Translations under genes and position numbers: made by a program
Shown: positions 6,012 to 13,256 of the stretch, one piece after another
Position numbering within the stretch: the stretch's first letter is position 1
How the letters are laid out: each line of letters opens with the position of its first letter
The notes under the pieces: generated by a model
Told to the model about the DNA's origin: nothing
The model's database searches: none
Seen by the model: the letters and a program-made list of their open reading frames with translations, nothing else
Assembly: GCA_007134805.1 (NCBI GenBank)
Contig: SLKB01000398.1
Span: 1-15,440, forward strand
DNA from: Paracoccaceae bacterium
GTDB taxonomy: Bacteria; Pseudomonadota; Alphaproteobacteria; Rhodobacterales; Rhodobacteraceae
Length of the DNA: 15,440 bases
Reading direction: 5' to 3'

Positions 6012-7300
6012 TGTTCATGGCTCCCGGATATCTGATCCTAATCCTGCTCGTCATGCTTCTGATGATGGGCCTGCCGATTGCTTATGTCCTCGGCGTGACA
6101 GCGGCCGTGATGATCATCCTCGACCCGGCTGTGGTGCCGATGATCATCGGGCTGATCCCCTTTGGCGGGGCGAACAATTACCTCCTGGTCGCGGCCCTCC
6201 TGTTCATGATTGCAGGCGAAGTGATGAACCAGGGCAAGATCGCCGAGAAGCTTCTCGCATTTGCGTCCTCGTTGGTCGGGCACATCCGTGGCGGTCTGGC
6301 GCATGTCAACATCCTGACCTCGCTGTTCTTCTCCGAGATTTCGGGCACGGCCACTTCGGATGCGGCAGCGATCGGGTCAGTCATGATCCCGCAGATGAAG
6401 CGGCGTGGCTATTCAGCGGCCTTTGCTGCGGCGGTGACCTCGACCTCGGCCACGATGGCGATTATCGTGCCGCCCTCGCTTAACCTGATCCTCTATGCCT
6501 ATGTTGCCAATGCCTCGATCGCCGAGCTGTTCGCGGCTGGAATCCTGCCGGGCTTTCTGGTCTGCTTCCTGCTGTTGACGACAGCCTATCTGCTGGCCGT
6601 CTGGAAAGGCTTTCCCACCGAAGACGCGTTCAGCTTCGCGCGCGTTCTGGAGACGGGTAAGGACGCGGCGTTGCCGCTCACGCTGCCGATCCTTATCCTC
6701 GTGGGTATCCTCGGCGGGATCTTCACGGCGACTGAAGCGGGCGCTGTGGCGGCATTGTGGTCGATAGTCATGGCGTCGGTCGTCTACCGCACCCTGAGCT
6801 GGGCGAGCTTCATCGACACGCTTCGCATCGCGGGCAAGCGCAGCGCGATGCTGATGTTCATCGTCGCAACCTCGACTCTACTGGGCTGGTATCTGACCAA
6901 TCAGCGCATCCCGCAGGAAATCGCGCAGGCGATCCTTGGCATCTCGGAAAACTACTGGGTCGTGCTGCTGGCGATCAATGTCTTCTTCCTGCTGGCCGGC
7001 ACCATCGTGCATGGCACGCCGGCAATCCTGATGCTGGTGCCGATCTTCCTGCCGCTGGCCGACCAGTTGGGCATCGACCGGGTGCATTTCGGGCTGATCA
7101 TCACGCTCAATCTCGGGATTGGCCAGCAGACACCGCCTGTGGCTTCGGTTGTGCTGATCACCTGTTCGATCGCGCGTATCACCATCGGGCAGATCATCCC
7201 GCCGCTCATGTGGTTCATCGGGGCAATGCTAGTGGCGCTGGCCATGGTCAACATCTTCCCGGCAATCTCGCTGTGGTTGCCATCGGTTCTGCTGGGGTAA
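6011..7300 (+). CDS. dctM: TRAP transporter large permease (DctM family)
   Basis: The 429-aa, highly hydrophobic protein has about twelve membrane segments and is the ion-coupled channel subunit of the TRAP system. Family marks are LILLVMLLMMGLPIAYVLGV at the N-terminus, ISGTATSDAAAIGSVMIPQM followed by RRGY (about 113-135), the VPPSLNLILYAY repeat, GIFTATEAGAVAALW, and GIGQQTPPVASVVLIT near the C-terminus. Its start sits in the stop of dctQ (TGATG) with AAGGAG about ten bases upstream. The length is typical. Transport is driven by a sodium or proton gradient rather than ATP, as known for the family. Confidence 0.93.
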   Translation: MFMAPGYLILILLVMLLMMGLPIAYVLGVTAAVMIILDPAVVPMIIGLIPFGGANNYLLVAALLFMIAGEVMNQGKIAEKLLAFASSLVGHIRGGLAHVNILTSLFFSEISGTATSDAAAIGSVMIPQMKRRGYSAAFAAAVTSTSATMAIIVPPSLNLILYAYVANASIAELFAAGILPGFLVCFLLLTTAYLLAVWKGFPTEDAFSFARVLETGKDAALPLTLPILILVGILGGIFTATEAGAVAALWSIVMASVVYRTLSWASFIDTLRIAGKRSAMLMFIVATSTLLGWYLTNQRIPQEIAQAILGISENYWVVLLAINVFFLLAGTIVHGTPAILMLVPIFLPLADQLGIDRVHFGLIITLNLGIGQQTPPVASVVLITCSIARITIGQIIPPLMWFIGAMLVALAMVNIFPAISLWLPSVLLG

Positions 7301-7304
7301 GGCC

Positions 7305-7985
7305 ATGCGACTGCTGATCATCAACCCGAACTCGTCGCCCAGTGTCACCGCACGGATCGATGCGGCCGCCCAGGCCGCCCGCCAGCCCGGAGAGACCTTC
7401 ACCACCATTAGGGCAGAGGGCGCGCCCGAACTCATCGTCACGCCCGCCGAGGCCAGCATGGCCGCGGCTGCGGTGACCGCCACCCTGCGCGCCTGGTCCA
7501 GGCCAGTGGACGGGGTAATCCTCGCCTCCTTCGGCGATACCGGGCTCGATGTCGTCCGCGCAATTACCGACCGCCCCGTGGTCGGGATCGCGCAATCGGC
7601 CTATGCGATGGCCTCCGTCATAGGGTCGCGGATTGCCATCGTCTCATTCGCGCCGGAGATGGCAGAGGCGCTCTACAAGACCGCGCAGGGATACGGCCAT
7701 GCCGAGCGGGTCGTCTCCATGCACATGGTCGAGGGCGCAACCTGGGATGACCCTGGCGAGATCCAGGAGCGCTACGCCATCCAACTCCGCGATCTGTGCC
7801 GGAAGGCGGCGCGCGAGGATCGGGTCGACAGCATCGTTCTGGGCGGGGGGCCACTGGCAGGGCTTGCCCAGGAACTGCAACCTGATGTGCCTGTCCCCCT
7901 CATCGACGGTACCACGGCGGCGATTGCGACGCTGCGAGTCGCGCTCGGTGCGCAAGATGTCCCGAGTGCTGTGACCCCCGCCTGA
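7305..7985 (+). CDS. Asp/Glu/hydantoin racemase-family protein lacking both catalytic cysteines
   Basis: The 226-aa protein starts four bases after dctM behind GGGGTAAGG and closes the TRAP operon. The N-terminus MRLLIINPNSSPSVT is the hydantoin/allantoin racemase hallmark. The two half-domains are visible, ending with VPVPLIDGTTAAIATL as in the family. Active racemases use two cysteines, in a CF(x)DPGL motif and an LGCAGM motif. Here these read ASFGDTGL with Ser75 (codon TCC at 7527) and LGGGPLAG with Gly181 (7845). Neither thiol base is present, so ordinary two-base racemisation is unlikely. Maleate isomerase and arylmalonate decarboxylase show that this fold supports other chemistries, but those also keep at least one Cys. 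It probably acts on the transported solute, by an unknown reaction. The fold assignment is firm and the activity is open. Confidence 0.82.
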   Translation: MRLLIINPNSSPSVTARIDAAAQAARQPGETFTTIRAEGAPELIVTPAEASMAAAAVTATLRAWSRPVDGVILASFGDTGLDVVRAITDRPVVGIAQSAYAMASVIGSRIAIVSFAPEMAEALYKTAQGYGHAERVVSMHMVEGATWDDPGEIQERYAIQLRDLCRKAAREDRVDSIVLGGGPLAGLAQELQPDVPVPLIDGTTAAIATLRVALGAQDVPSAVTPA

Positions 7986-7992
7986 TCCGGAA

Positions 7993-8036
7993 CCCCGGAC
8001 GCGCGCAGCGGCGAGGGCTGCTGCGCGCGTCCGGGG
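7993..8036 (+). terminator. Strong hairpin ending the TRAP-racemase operon
   Basis: Seventeen bases at 7993-8009 are perfectly complementary to 8020-8036. The stem can extend three further pairs (G-U, G-C, C-G) to a GAGG tetraloop at 8013-8016. It starts eight bases after the racemase-like stop. The following bases (TGAAAGCG) contain no T run, so it is a stable 3' end or roadblock rather than a textbook intrinsic terminator. Confidence 0.7.
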
Positions 8037-8043
8037 TGAAAGC

Positions 8044-8057
8044 GAGCCTGCAGGCTC
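8044..8057. repeat. 14-bp perfect palindrome
   Basis: GAGCCTGCAGGCTC reads the same on both strands. It lies seven bases beyond the operon-ending hairpin and 219 bases before the chosen exoD-like start. It could be a dimeric-regulator site or simply a second 3' structure. I see no promoter elements that decide between these. Confidence 0.35.
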
Positions 8058-8275
8058 ACGCATCTTTGAACGCAGCCGCCGAGGCCAGTCGGCACTCGCT
8101 TCATTGCCTGATGCGTATTCCAAGCTAAGGTTCCCGACGCAGTGACGAGAGGCGCGCCAATGTCTAGACAAATCCTGTGCCGTTTTACGCATCCCCGATG
8201 CGTCACCTGAGCGGCGCTCCGCTTGACCGCATCGAGCGCGGGGCTGCCGGGTCGGTCCCAGCGGCGAGGCATCAG

Positions 8276-8848
8276 GTGCGACCTGTAGGCCAGCTGGTGC
8301 TGACGATGCGAAAGACCGCGAGCGCAGGCGATGTCTCGCTCGATTCCCTCCTGCGCAGCGTCGATCCATCGGCGCAACTCGTGTTCCTGCTGATCCCTGC
8401 GCTGATCCTGATTTCGCCGCTCAGCGGGATACCGGGGTTCTCCTCGGTCGGCGGGCTGACCATCGCCCTTGTCGCTGGGCAGATCCTGATCGGCCGCCGC
8501 GTGATCTGGCTGCCGAAACTCGTGCGAATGCGATCGATATCGGCCGAGGCGCTGTCGCGGCTTGACCGGCCCTCTCGATGGATCGACCGGCTCGCGCGGC
8601 CGCGTTTCGAGTGGCTCTTGCTGTTCCCGGGGCGCCAGATGATTCTCTCGGCCTGTCTGTTGTGCGGGCTCGCGATGCCGGCGCTGGAACTGGTGCCGTT
8701 TTCGGCAACAGCGCTCGCCAGTGCGGTTGCCGTGCTCGCGGTTTCATTGATGGTGCGGGACGGGCTGCTGGCGATGATCGGCGCGGGGCTGGTCGCGGGG
8801 GCGGTGGCGCTGATCACCTCGATCATTCGCACGCAATTTTCGGGCTGA
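8276..8848 (+). CDS. ExoD-like membrane protein
   Basis: The product matches the exopolysaccharide-synthesis ExoD family, integral membrane proteins named for a Sinorhizobium gene needed for normal exopolysaccharide. The reaction is unknown. Key pieces are SLDSLLRSV near the start, a hydrophobic segment running into the family signature LSGIPGFSS, AGQILIGRRVIWLP, and a C-terminal set of hydrophobic helices with MPALELVPFSATALASAV and RDGLLAMIG. I chose GTG 8276 because GAGG at 8266-8269 lies six bases upstream, giving 190 aa. GTG 8177, ATG 8201 and ATG 8306 are in the same frame, and residues before 8276 look unlike the family. It is convergent with the regulator on the other strand, 16 bases away. 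The family call is good and the start is uncertain. Confidence 0.82.
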   Translation: MRPVGQLVLTMRKTASAGDVSLDSLLRSVDPSAQLVFLLIPALILISPLSGIPGFSSVGGLTIALVAGQILIGRRVIWLPKLVRMRSISAEALSRLDRPSRWIDRLARPRFEWLLLFPGRQMILSACLLCGLAMPALELVPFSATALASAVAVLAVSLMVRDGLLAMIGAGLVAGAVALITSIIRTQFSG

Positions 8849-8864
8849 GGCGTTGTCCCCGCGC

Positions 8865-9923
8865 TCAGGCCCGGCTGAGACGCGCGCGATACGCCTGCGG
8901 GGTGACACCTTCGCTGCGCCGAAAGACCCGGATCAGGTACGACACATCGCAGAACCCGGTGGCGGCGGCGATCTCGCTTACCGAGGGCCCGGCGGGGCGC
9001 GCCAGCAGGAGCCGCACCTGCGCCAACCGGATCCTGAGCCCGGCCTCGGATGGGCTCAGGCCGAGGGCCGCCTGAAACTGCCGTTCCAGAGTGCGGCGGC
9101 TAACACCCAGATGTCGAGCAAGCGCGGCGATGCTGGGTGGATCATCAAGATGCTGTTGCAGATGCAGAAGCGCCCGGCGCACGAGCGGCGCGCGCGTCGT
9201 CAGCTCCAGCGGCATCCCCGGTTGCGGATCCTCGGCGGTCATCGCCGCGTCGATGATCAGGATGTGCAGGCTTTTCTGCGCGACCGAGCGGCCCAGATGC
9301 CGCGCCACCAGAAACGCCGCGAGATGGGCGGCGCTCGCCCCGCCCGAGCAGGTCAGCCGGTCGCGGTCCACCACGAAGATCTGGTCCGACACAGGCTCCA
9401 GCCCGTCGAACTGTTCCAGAAAGTCATCACGGTGAAACCAGCTCACGCAGCAGCGATAGCCTGCCATGAGCCCCGCGTGATGCAGGATGAACGCCCCTGT
9501 ACACAGCCCGACAAGCGGCACCCCCGCCCTGGAGGCAGCCTTGAGATAGGCCACATAATCCGGGTGCAGCGGCTCGATCTCATCCATCAGCCCGCCGACA
9601 ACCGCGATGTAGTCGAACCGCGCAGGATCGCCGAGCCGTTCATCGGGCTGCACGGCGATCCCGCAGCTTGACCTGACAGGGGACATTGTCGCCGAGAGCA
9701 GATGCCAGCTGCAATGGATCGGGCGCGAGCGATCCCCCTCATCCGCCGACAGCCGCAAGACATCGACGAAATTCGCAAAGGCCGAAATCGTGAATCGCCG
9801 CGCGAGGATCACGCCCACGCGAAGCCGCGCGCGCTGCGCAAGAGTGCGCGGCCTTGGGTGAGCCGAGTGTTTCATGGCGCAATTATTATGCCGCTTTGGC
9901 GCAAGGATCCAGCCGATTTGCAT
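8865..9923 (-). CDS. GlxA-family regulator (DJ-1/PfpI domain + AraC-type HTH)
   Basis: The 352-aa protein has two parts. Residues about 35-215 form a DJ-1/PfpI (class I glutamine amidotransferase-like) domain with VVGG, the elbow GLCTGAFILHHAGLM (Cys141) and SWFHRDDF. Residues about 250-350 are an AraC/XylS domain with two helix-turn-helix units (SIAALARHLGVSRRTLERQF and SVSEIAAATGFCDVSYLIRV) and the closing GVTPQAYR. This architecture is shared with GbdR, CdhR and ArgR-type activators of choline, carnitine and amino acid catabolism. The start at 9923 has CAGGG six to ten bases upstream. A second Met 16 residues in has no ribosome site. It is divergent from the NAD(P)-binding gene at 10015, its simplest candidate target. 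The ligand is unknown. Confidence 0.9.
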   Translation of the reverse strand: MQIGWILAPKRHNNCAMKHSAHPRPRTLAQRARLRVGVILARRFTISAFANFVDVLRLSADEGDRSRPIHCSWHLLSATMSPVRSSCGIAVQPDERLGDPARFDYIAVVGGLMDEIEPLHPDYVAYLKAASRAGVPLVGLCTGAFILHHAGLMAGYRCCVSWFHRDDFLEQFDGLEPVSDQIFVVDRDRLTCSGGASAAHLAAFLVARHLGRSVAQKSLHILIIDAAMTAEDPQPGMPLELTTRAPLVRRALLHLQQHLDDPPSIAALARHLGVSRRTLERQFQAALGLSPSEAGLRIRLAQVRLLLARPAGPSVSEIAAATGFCDVSYLIRVFRRSEGVTPQAYRARLSRA

Positions 9924-10014
9924 TGCGCGCCCTGATCACTTTCCCGAGGCGCTGTTCTGCGCTACCTCCAGCGGGTGTTCTGTTCTAGGTGAATATCCTG
10001 AAAAGAGGGGCGAC
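9924..10014. promoter_or_regulatory. Divergent control region with TGTTCTG direct repeats
   Basis: This 91-base gap separates the GlxA-type regulator (-) from the NAD(P)-binding gene (+). TGTTCTG occurs at 9953-9959 and again at 9976-9982, 23 bases apart, close to two helical turns and on the same face. Direct repeats at such spacing are typical of AraC-family binding sites. AGAGGGG at 10004-10010 is the ribosome site of the rightward gene. Binding by the neighbouring regulator is inferred. Confidence 0.35.
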
Positions 10015-10671
10015 ATGGGCGCGACTGATGCAAGCTTGCCAATCTTGATCCTTGGCGCAAGCGCCGGGATCGGGGCGCTCACAGTGGATGAGGCAGTGGC
10101 GCGCGGCCTGCGGGTTCGCGCCTTCGCCCGGAGCGCGGAAAAGATCCCGCCGCGCGAGGGGGTCGAGGCGATGGTCGGCGATATCCGGGAGCCCGGGGAT
10201 TTGCGCCGCGCGCTCGACCGTGTCAGGGGCGTGATCTACACAATTGGCATCCGCGAGCGTGTCGCCATGCTGTGGGAGCAGGAGACGCTCTTTTCCGAGA
10301 GCACGGCGACCCTCATCCCGCTGATGCTTGAAGCAGATGTGAAGCGGCTGGTTGCCGTGACCGGTTTCGGGGCCGGGCGCAGCCGTCAGGCGATGAGCCG
10401 GATCGAGCAGCTTGGTCATGGCGCTGTGCTTGGGCGCGTCTACGATGACAAGTCGCGCCAGGAGGCCCTTATCATGGAGAGTGCGCTCGATTGGACCATT
10501 GTCCGCCCGGTGATCCTGACAAAGGGCGCGCGTACAGGCCGCTTAAAGGTGCTTGAGCAGCCGAAGGACTGGCGCAACGGGCTGATCTCGCGCAAGGATG
10601 TCGCGGTCTACCTGATCGACGCGGTCACCAAGGGCCTGCATATCCGCCAGGACATCGTGCTCGCGCGGTAA
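10015..10671 (+). CDS. Atypical short-chain (NAD(P)-binding, NmrA-like) oxidoreductase
   Basis: The 218-aa protein starts at ATG 10015 behind AGAGGGG. An upstream in-frame start at 9874 would overlap the divergent regulator and is not needed. A Rossmann nucleotide loop GASAGIG lies at residues 14-20, followed by RVRAFARSAEKIP, where the basic residues after the second strand suggest NADP(H). VGDIREPGDLRRAL and VIYTIG follow the extended/atypical SDR plan. Near the C-terminus DDKSRQEALIMES and LDWTIVRPVILT match NAD(P)H-binding SDR proteins. The classic Tyr-x-x-x-Lys pair is not evident, as usual for this group. Substrate and pathway are unknown. Members act as reductases, quinone reductases or redox sensors. 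It ends 12 bases before the convergent MFS gene. Confidence 0.85.
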   Translation: MGATDASLPILILGASAGIGALTVDEAVARGLRVRAFARSAEKIPPREGVEAMVGDIREPGDLRRALDRVRGVIYTIGIRERVAMLWEQETLFSESTATLIPLMLEADVKRLVAVTGFGAGRSRQAMSRIEQLGHGAVLGRVYDDKSRQEALIMESALDWTIVRPVILTKGARTGRLKVLEQPKDWRNGLISRKDVAVYLIDAVTKGLHIRQDIVLAR

Positions 10672-10683
10672 CGCAAGCGTCGC

Positions 10684-11895
10684 TCAGCGGGCCCGCGGGC
10701 TGCGCCAGTCGATCCAGAGCATTGCGCAGGCCAGCACCACGCCCGATGCGGCGAGGACCCAGGCAAGCGCGAAGCTCCCCGTGATGTCGTAGACATAGCC
10801 AAAGGCAGGCGGAAGGATCACCCCTCCGATATTCGTGGCGAGCATGTTGTAGCCGATCGCCCCGCCAACCTGCGCAGGTGGGGCGCTCTGGGTCGTCAGG
10901 GCAATCTGCACACCTGTTGCCGAACAGGCTGTCACCCCGAGGATGATCGCCAGCACGGGCGCGAGCACCAGCGCGTTGCCCGGCGTCATCACCAGAAACC
11001 CCAGCAATCCCAGCGTCGCAATTCCGGCGACGATCAGCAGCGTGCCCCGCGAATCGCCGCGCATCACGCGGTCGCTGAACCAGCCCCAGAACAGCCGCCC
11101 GCCAATGCTGCTGATATGCAGGATGCTCAGACAGGCATTGGCCAGCGGTAGCCCGAGCCCCGCGCCAAGGCGCAGGACTTCTGTCAGGTAGGACCAGAGG
11201 ATGAATTGCGCGCCATTTATCAAGCCACTGGCCGTGTTGTTGCGCGCAAGCATCGGGTTGCGGAAGAGCTGGACGATGGTGGCGAACTCCTCCCGCAGGG
11301 TCAGATGCTGCGGCTTTGGCGCGGCCCCTCCGGCGGGCAACAACAGAAAGAGCACACCGAACAGGGCAGTGGTGGCCCCGATCCCGCCGATCACGCCCTG
11401 CCAGCCAAGGAGCGGCACGAGCAGCGCGCTGCTCGTGCCGATTGCCCCGCCCAGCGGCACACCCGTCTGCTTGATCCCCATGAGGGTGCCGCGCTGGTCA
11501 GCCGGAAACCACATCATTACGGCGCGCCCTGCGGCCGGATTGACGAGGCTGTAGCCCGCTCCGCACAGCGAGATGCCACCGATCGCCCCCCCGTAGCCCA
11601 GGCCGAGTGAGAAGATGAATGCGCCCATTGCCATGACCATTGCACCGAGGACAAGCGAGGCGCGCACGCCGATTGCGTCGGCAACCCGTCCTGACGGGAT
11701 GGACAACCCCGCCAGGGCTGCCGAATAGGCGCTCGCCAGAAACCCGATCTGTACCGCGGAGAGGCCCAGATCCGCCGAGATTACCGGCGCCGCGGCGAGC
11801 ACTGCGAGCAGGTTCATCGCGCCAAGACAATGGGCGGCGATGATCAGACCAAATCCGGGCCAGACCGGCATCTGCGCAGGTGCCGCATCGGTCAT
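10684..11895 (-). CDS. MFS transporter
   Basis: The 403-aa membrane protein has about twelve hydrophobic helices in two six-helix halves. Motif A after helix 2 reads GRVADAIGVRASLVLG. The MGIKQTGVPLGGAIG motif in helix 5 and PLLGWQGVIGGIG are typical of the cyanate/nitroimidazole-like and related anion or organic-acid importers and exporters. The half-domain linker (about residues 195-220) is polar. It is the last gene of the leftward set, 377 bases beyond the epimerase, so it is probably transcribed from its own promoter. A short inverted repeat lies 46 bases upstream. The ribosome site is poor (CCGGAC about 11 bases before the ATG). The substrate is unknown. Placement next to an amino-acid epimerase hints at a related solute, but this is only inference. 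Confidence 0.88.
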   Translation of the reverse strand: MTDAAPAQMPVWPGFGLIIAAHCLGAMNLLAVLAAAPVISADLGLSAVQIGFLASAYSAALAGLSIPSGRVADAIGVRASLVLGAMVMAMGAFIFSLGLGYGGAIGGISLCGAGYSLVNPAAGRAVMMWFPADQRGTLMGIKQTGVPLGGAIGTSSALLVPLLGWQGVIGGIGATTALFGVLFLLLPAGGAAPKPQHLTLREEFATIVQLFRNPMLARNNTASGLINGAQFILWSYLTEVLRLGAGLGLPLANACLSILHISSIGGRLFWGWFSDRVMRGDSRGTLLIVAGIATLGLLGFLVMTPGNALVLAPVLAIILGVTACSATGVQIALTTQSAPPAQVGGAIGYNMLATNIGGVILPPAFGYVYDITGSFALAWVLAASGVVLACAMLWIDWRSPRAR

Positions 11896-11940
11896 CGCAG
11901 CGGCAAGTCCGGTCTGCGCCGGCCTTCGGCTTCGGGCATC

Positions 11941-11954
11941 GTATCTTGCGATAC
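11941..11954. promoter_or_regulatory. Inverted repeat upstream of the MFS gene, candidate operator
   Basis: GTATC (11941-11945) and GATAC (11950-11954) flank TTGC. On the - strand it reads TGTATCGCAAGATAC, 46 bases before the MFS start. A related string, TGTATCCAAGAT, occurs on the - strand upstream of the DapA-family gene (14256-14267). A shared regulator, perhaps of the GntR type, is possible but the element is short. Confidence 0.35.
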
Positions 11955-12171
11955 ACAGGCGATATGCGTCGAAATCCTCAGATCGCCGGCCTCTATTGCT
12001 GTGATTTTCGAGTTGCAGCGGAGAATGCTTTTGGCCCTGTACTGTGCTTCATGCATCAATTCCGAGCGCAGATCGCGCGTCACTGGAAAGGGACTGCCAT
12101 CATACCTGACGCGCATCTGTCCGATTAAGGCTTCTATCCAAAATCCGATCAGGGGGAAACCTGAATATCAC

Positions 12172-12197
12172 CCAGAAGAAGGACGCCACCCTGGCGC
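12172..12197 (-). terminator. Candidate terminator after the epimerase gene
   Basis: Read on the - strand, CGCCA (12196-12192) and TGGCG (12188-12184) form a 5-bp stem with a GGG loop, extendable by a wobble pair. The pyrimidine-rich CCTTCTTCT follows. It lies about 75 bases beyond the epimerase stop, in the right direction to end the DapA-epimerase transcript. The tail is T-rich but interrupted, so confidence is moderate to low. Confidence 0.4.
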
Positions 12198-12272
12198 ACA
12201 ACCGAGAGACGCAGAGGCGAATTTCGACATCACGAAAGCAAAGACAGGCAGCCGCGACCGCGCGCGCCGCGA

Positions 12273-13256
12273 TCACGGCGCTGGGGCCCGGGTTTGCGGA
12301 CGCCGACAGCCCTCTCGCGGCGGATCCGCAGCGGCGCGGATGCCCGCGGCATAGGGGTCGGTCGGAGCGAAGCATAAGTCTGCCTCGGCCATCACCCAGG
12401 CGCGGCCGCGGATTGTGGGAATGACGCCCCCCTCAGAGCCGCGCCTAAAGTGCAGGCGATACTGGCTGCCGATGATGCTCTCCTGCACCCACGCCTCGCC
12501 CTCGCCGAGTTGGCCATCGGCCGCCATGCATGCGAGAAGCGCCGAACTTCCCGTGCCGCAGGGTGACCGGTCATGACTGCCCCCGGGGCAGAGCACATAA
12601 TTGCGCGCATCCGCCGTGTCAGAAGGCCCCAGAAGGATGATATGGTCGATCCATGCGCCGCAGGAACCCGTCCAGCCCTGCGCCTCGAGCGCGGCACGGA
12701 TGCGCAAGGTCGCGTCATTCAGGTGCCGAAGATTGGCGTAGTCCAGCGCGCAGGGAAGGTCGCGCGAGAGGAAGAACCAGTTGCCGCCATAGGCGATATC
12801 GCCCTTCACAGCCCCGAGCCCGTCAACCTCGACCGTAACATCCTTGTGCAGACGGTAGCTTTCGACGTTGGTGATGCTGGCCTCATGGTCGGAATGCAAC
12901 GCGACCTCGACCACGCCCACCGGCGTCTCGAGTCCATGCAGACCCGGCGCGATCCGCCCCAGATGCGCAAGCGTCACCGCCGTGCCTATCGAGGCGTGGC
13001 CGCACATGCCCAGATTGCCGACCGTGTTGAAATAGATCACGCCCGCTGCGCAATCGGGCCGCGACGGCGGCACCAGAAGCGCGCCTATGAGCGCGTCCGA
13101 ACCGCGCGGCTCCTGCACGACCGAGGCGCAGAAATCCGCATGATCGCGCCCGAGCCGCGCTGCCCGTTCCGCTAAGCTGCCCGCCCCCAGATCAGGCCCG
13201 CCCGACAGGATCACGCGCGTGGGCTCGCCCTCGGTATGGCTGTCGATCACGCGCAT
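12273..13256 (-). CDS. Proline racemase-family protein, probable 4-hydroxyproline epimerase
   Basis: The 327-aa protein opens with MRVIDSHTEGEPTRVI, the family start. It carries both catalytic cysteines: Cys85 in NLGMCGHASIG and Cys233 in DRSPCGTGSSA. These two thiols remove and return the alpha-proton. In this family the enzymes are proline racemases, 4-hydroxyproline 2-epimerases or trans-3-hydroxyproline dehydratases; the dehydratases replace one Cys, so that option is unlikely. Epimerase (trans-4-hydroxy-L-proline to cis-4-hydroxy-D-proline) is favoured because the gene overlaps a DapA-family gene by ten bases, as in bacterial hydroxyproline clusters. About 18 C-terminal residues (rich in Arg and Pro) extend past the usual end. 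It acts in the cytoplasm. The family is firm, the substrate is inferred. Confidence 0.88.
   Translation of the reverse strand: MRVIDSHTEGEPTRVILSGGPDLGAGSLAERAARLGRDHADFCASVVQEPRGSDALIGALLVPPSRPDCAAGVIYFNTVGNLGMCGHASIGTAVTLAHLGRIAPGLHGLETPVGVVEVALHSDHEASITNVESYRLHKDVTVEVDGLGAVKGDIAYGGNWFFLSRDLPCALDYANLRHLNDATLRIRAALEAQGWTGSCGAWIDHIILLGPSDTADARNYVLCPGGSHDRSPCGTGSSALLACMAADGQLGEGEAWVQESIIGSQYRLHFRRGSEGGVIPTIRGRAWVMAEADLCFAPTDPYAAGIRAAADPPREGCRRPQTRAPAP

Larger units (their letters stand above)
11896..12272. other. Non-coding stretch between MFS and epimerase genes
   Basis: These 377 bases hold no frame that I can assign to a protein. A 74-codon leftward frame (11892-12116) and a longer rightward frame have no family likeness and no ribosome site. 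What can be seen is the inverted repeat at 11941-11954 and a hairpin at 12184-12196. The middle (about 11960-12170) is less GC-rich than the flanks and would be the place for the MFS promoter, but I cannot fix one. A decayed regulator gene cannot be excluded. Confidence 0.5.

Noticed and set aside
8160..8210. A 16-codon frame with a GAGAGG-like site upstream of the exoD-like gene, a possible leader peptide
   Set aside because: It has no run of regulatory codons and no alternative hairpins, so nothing separates it from chance.
8853..9671. Long + strand frame antisense to the GlxA-type regulator
   Set aside because: The - strand product has complete DJ-1 and AraC domains. The + strand product is low-complexity and Arg/His/Gln-rich.
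10687..10696. Perfect palindrome GCGGGCCCGC near the convergent gene ends
   Set aside because: It lies inside the last codons of the MFS gene, has no loop and is expected in GC-rich sequence. I do not call it a bidirectional terminator.
11892..12116. A 74-codon - strand frame before the MFS gene
   Set aside because: I recognise no family and see no ribosome site. It also ends inside the MFS start region. It could be a decayed gene, but there is no positive evidence.
12573..13175. 200-codon + strand frame
   Set aside because: It is antisense to the proline racemase-family gene, whose two catalytic Cys motifs are intact.
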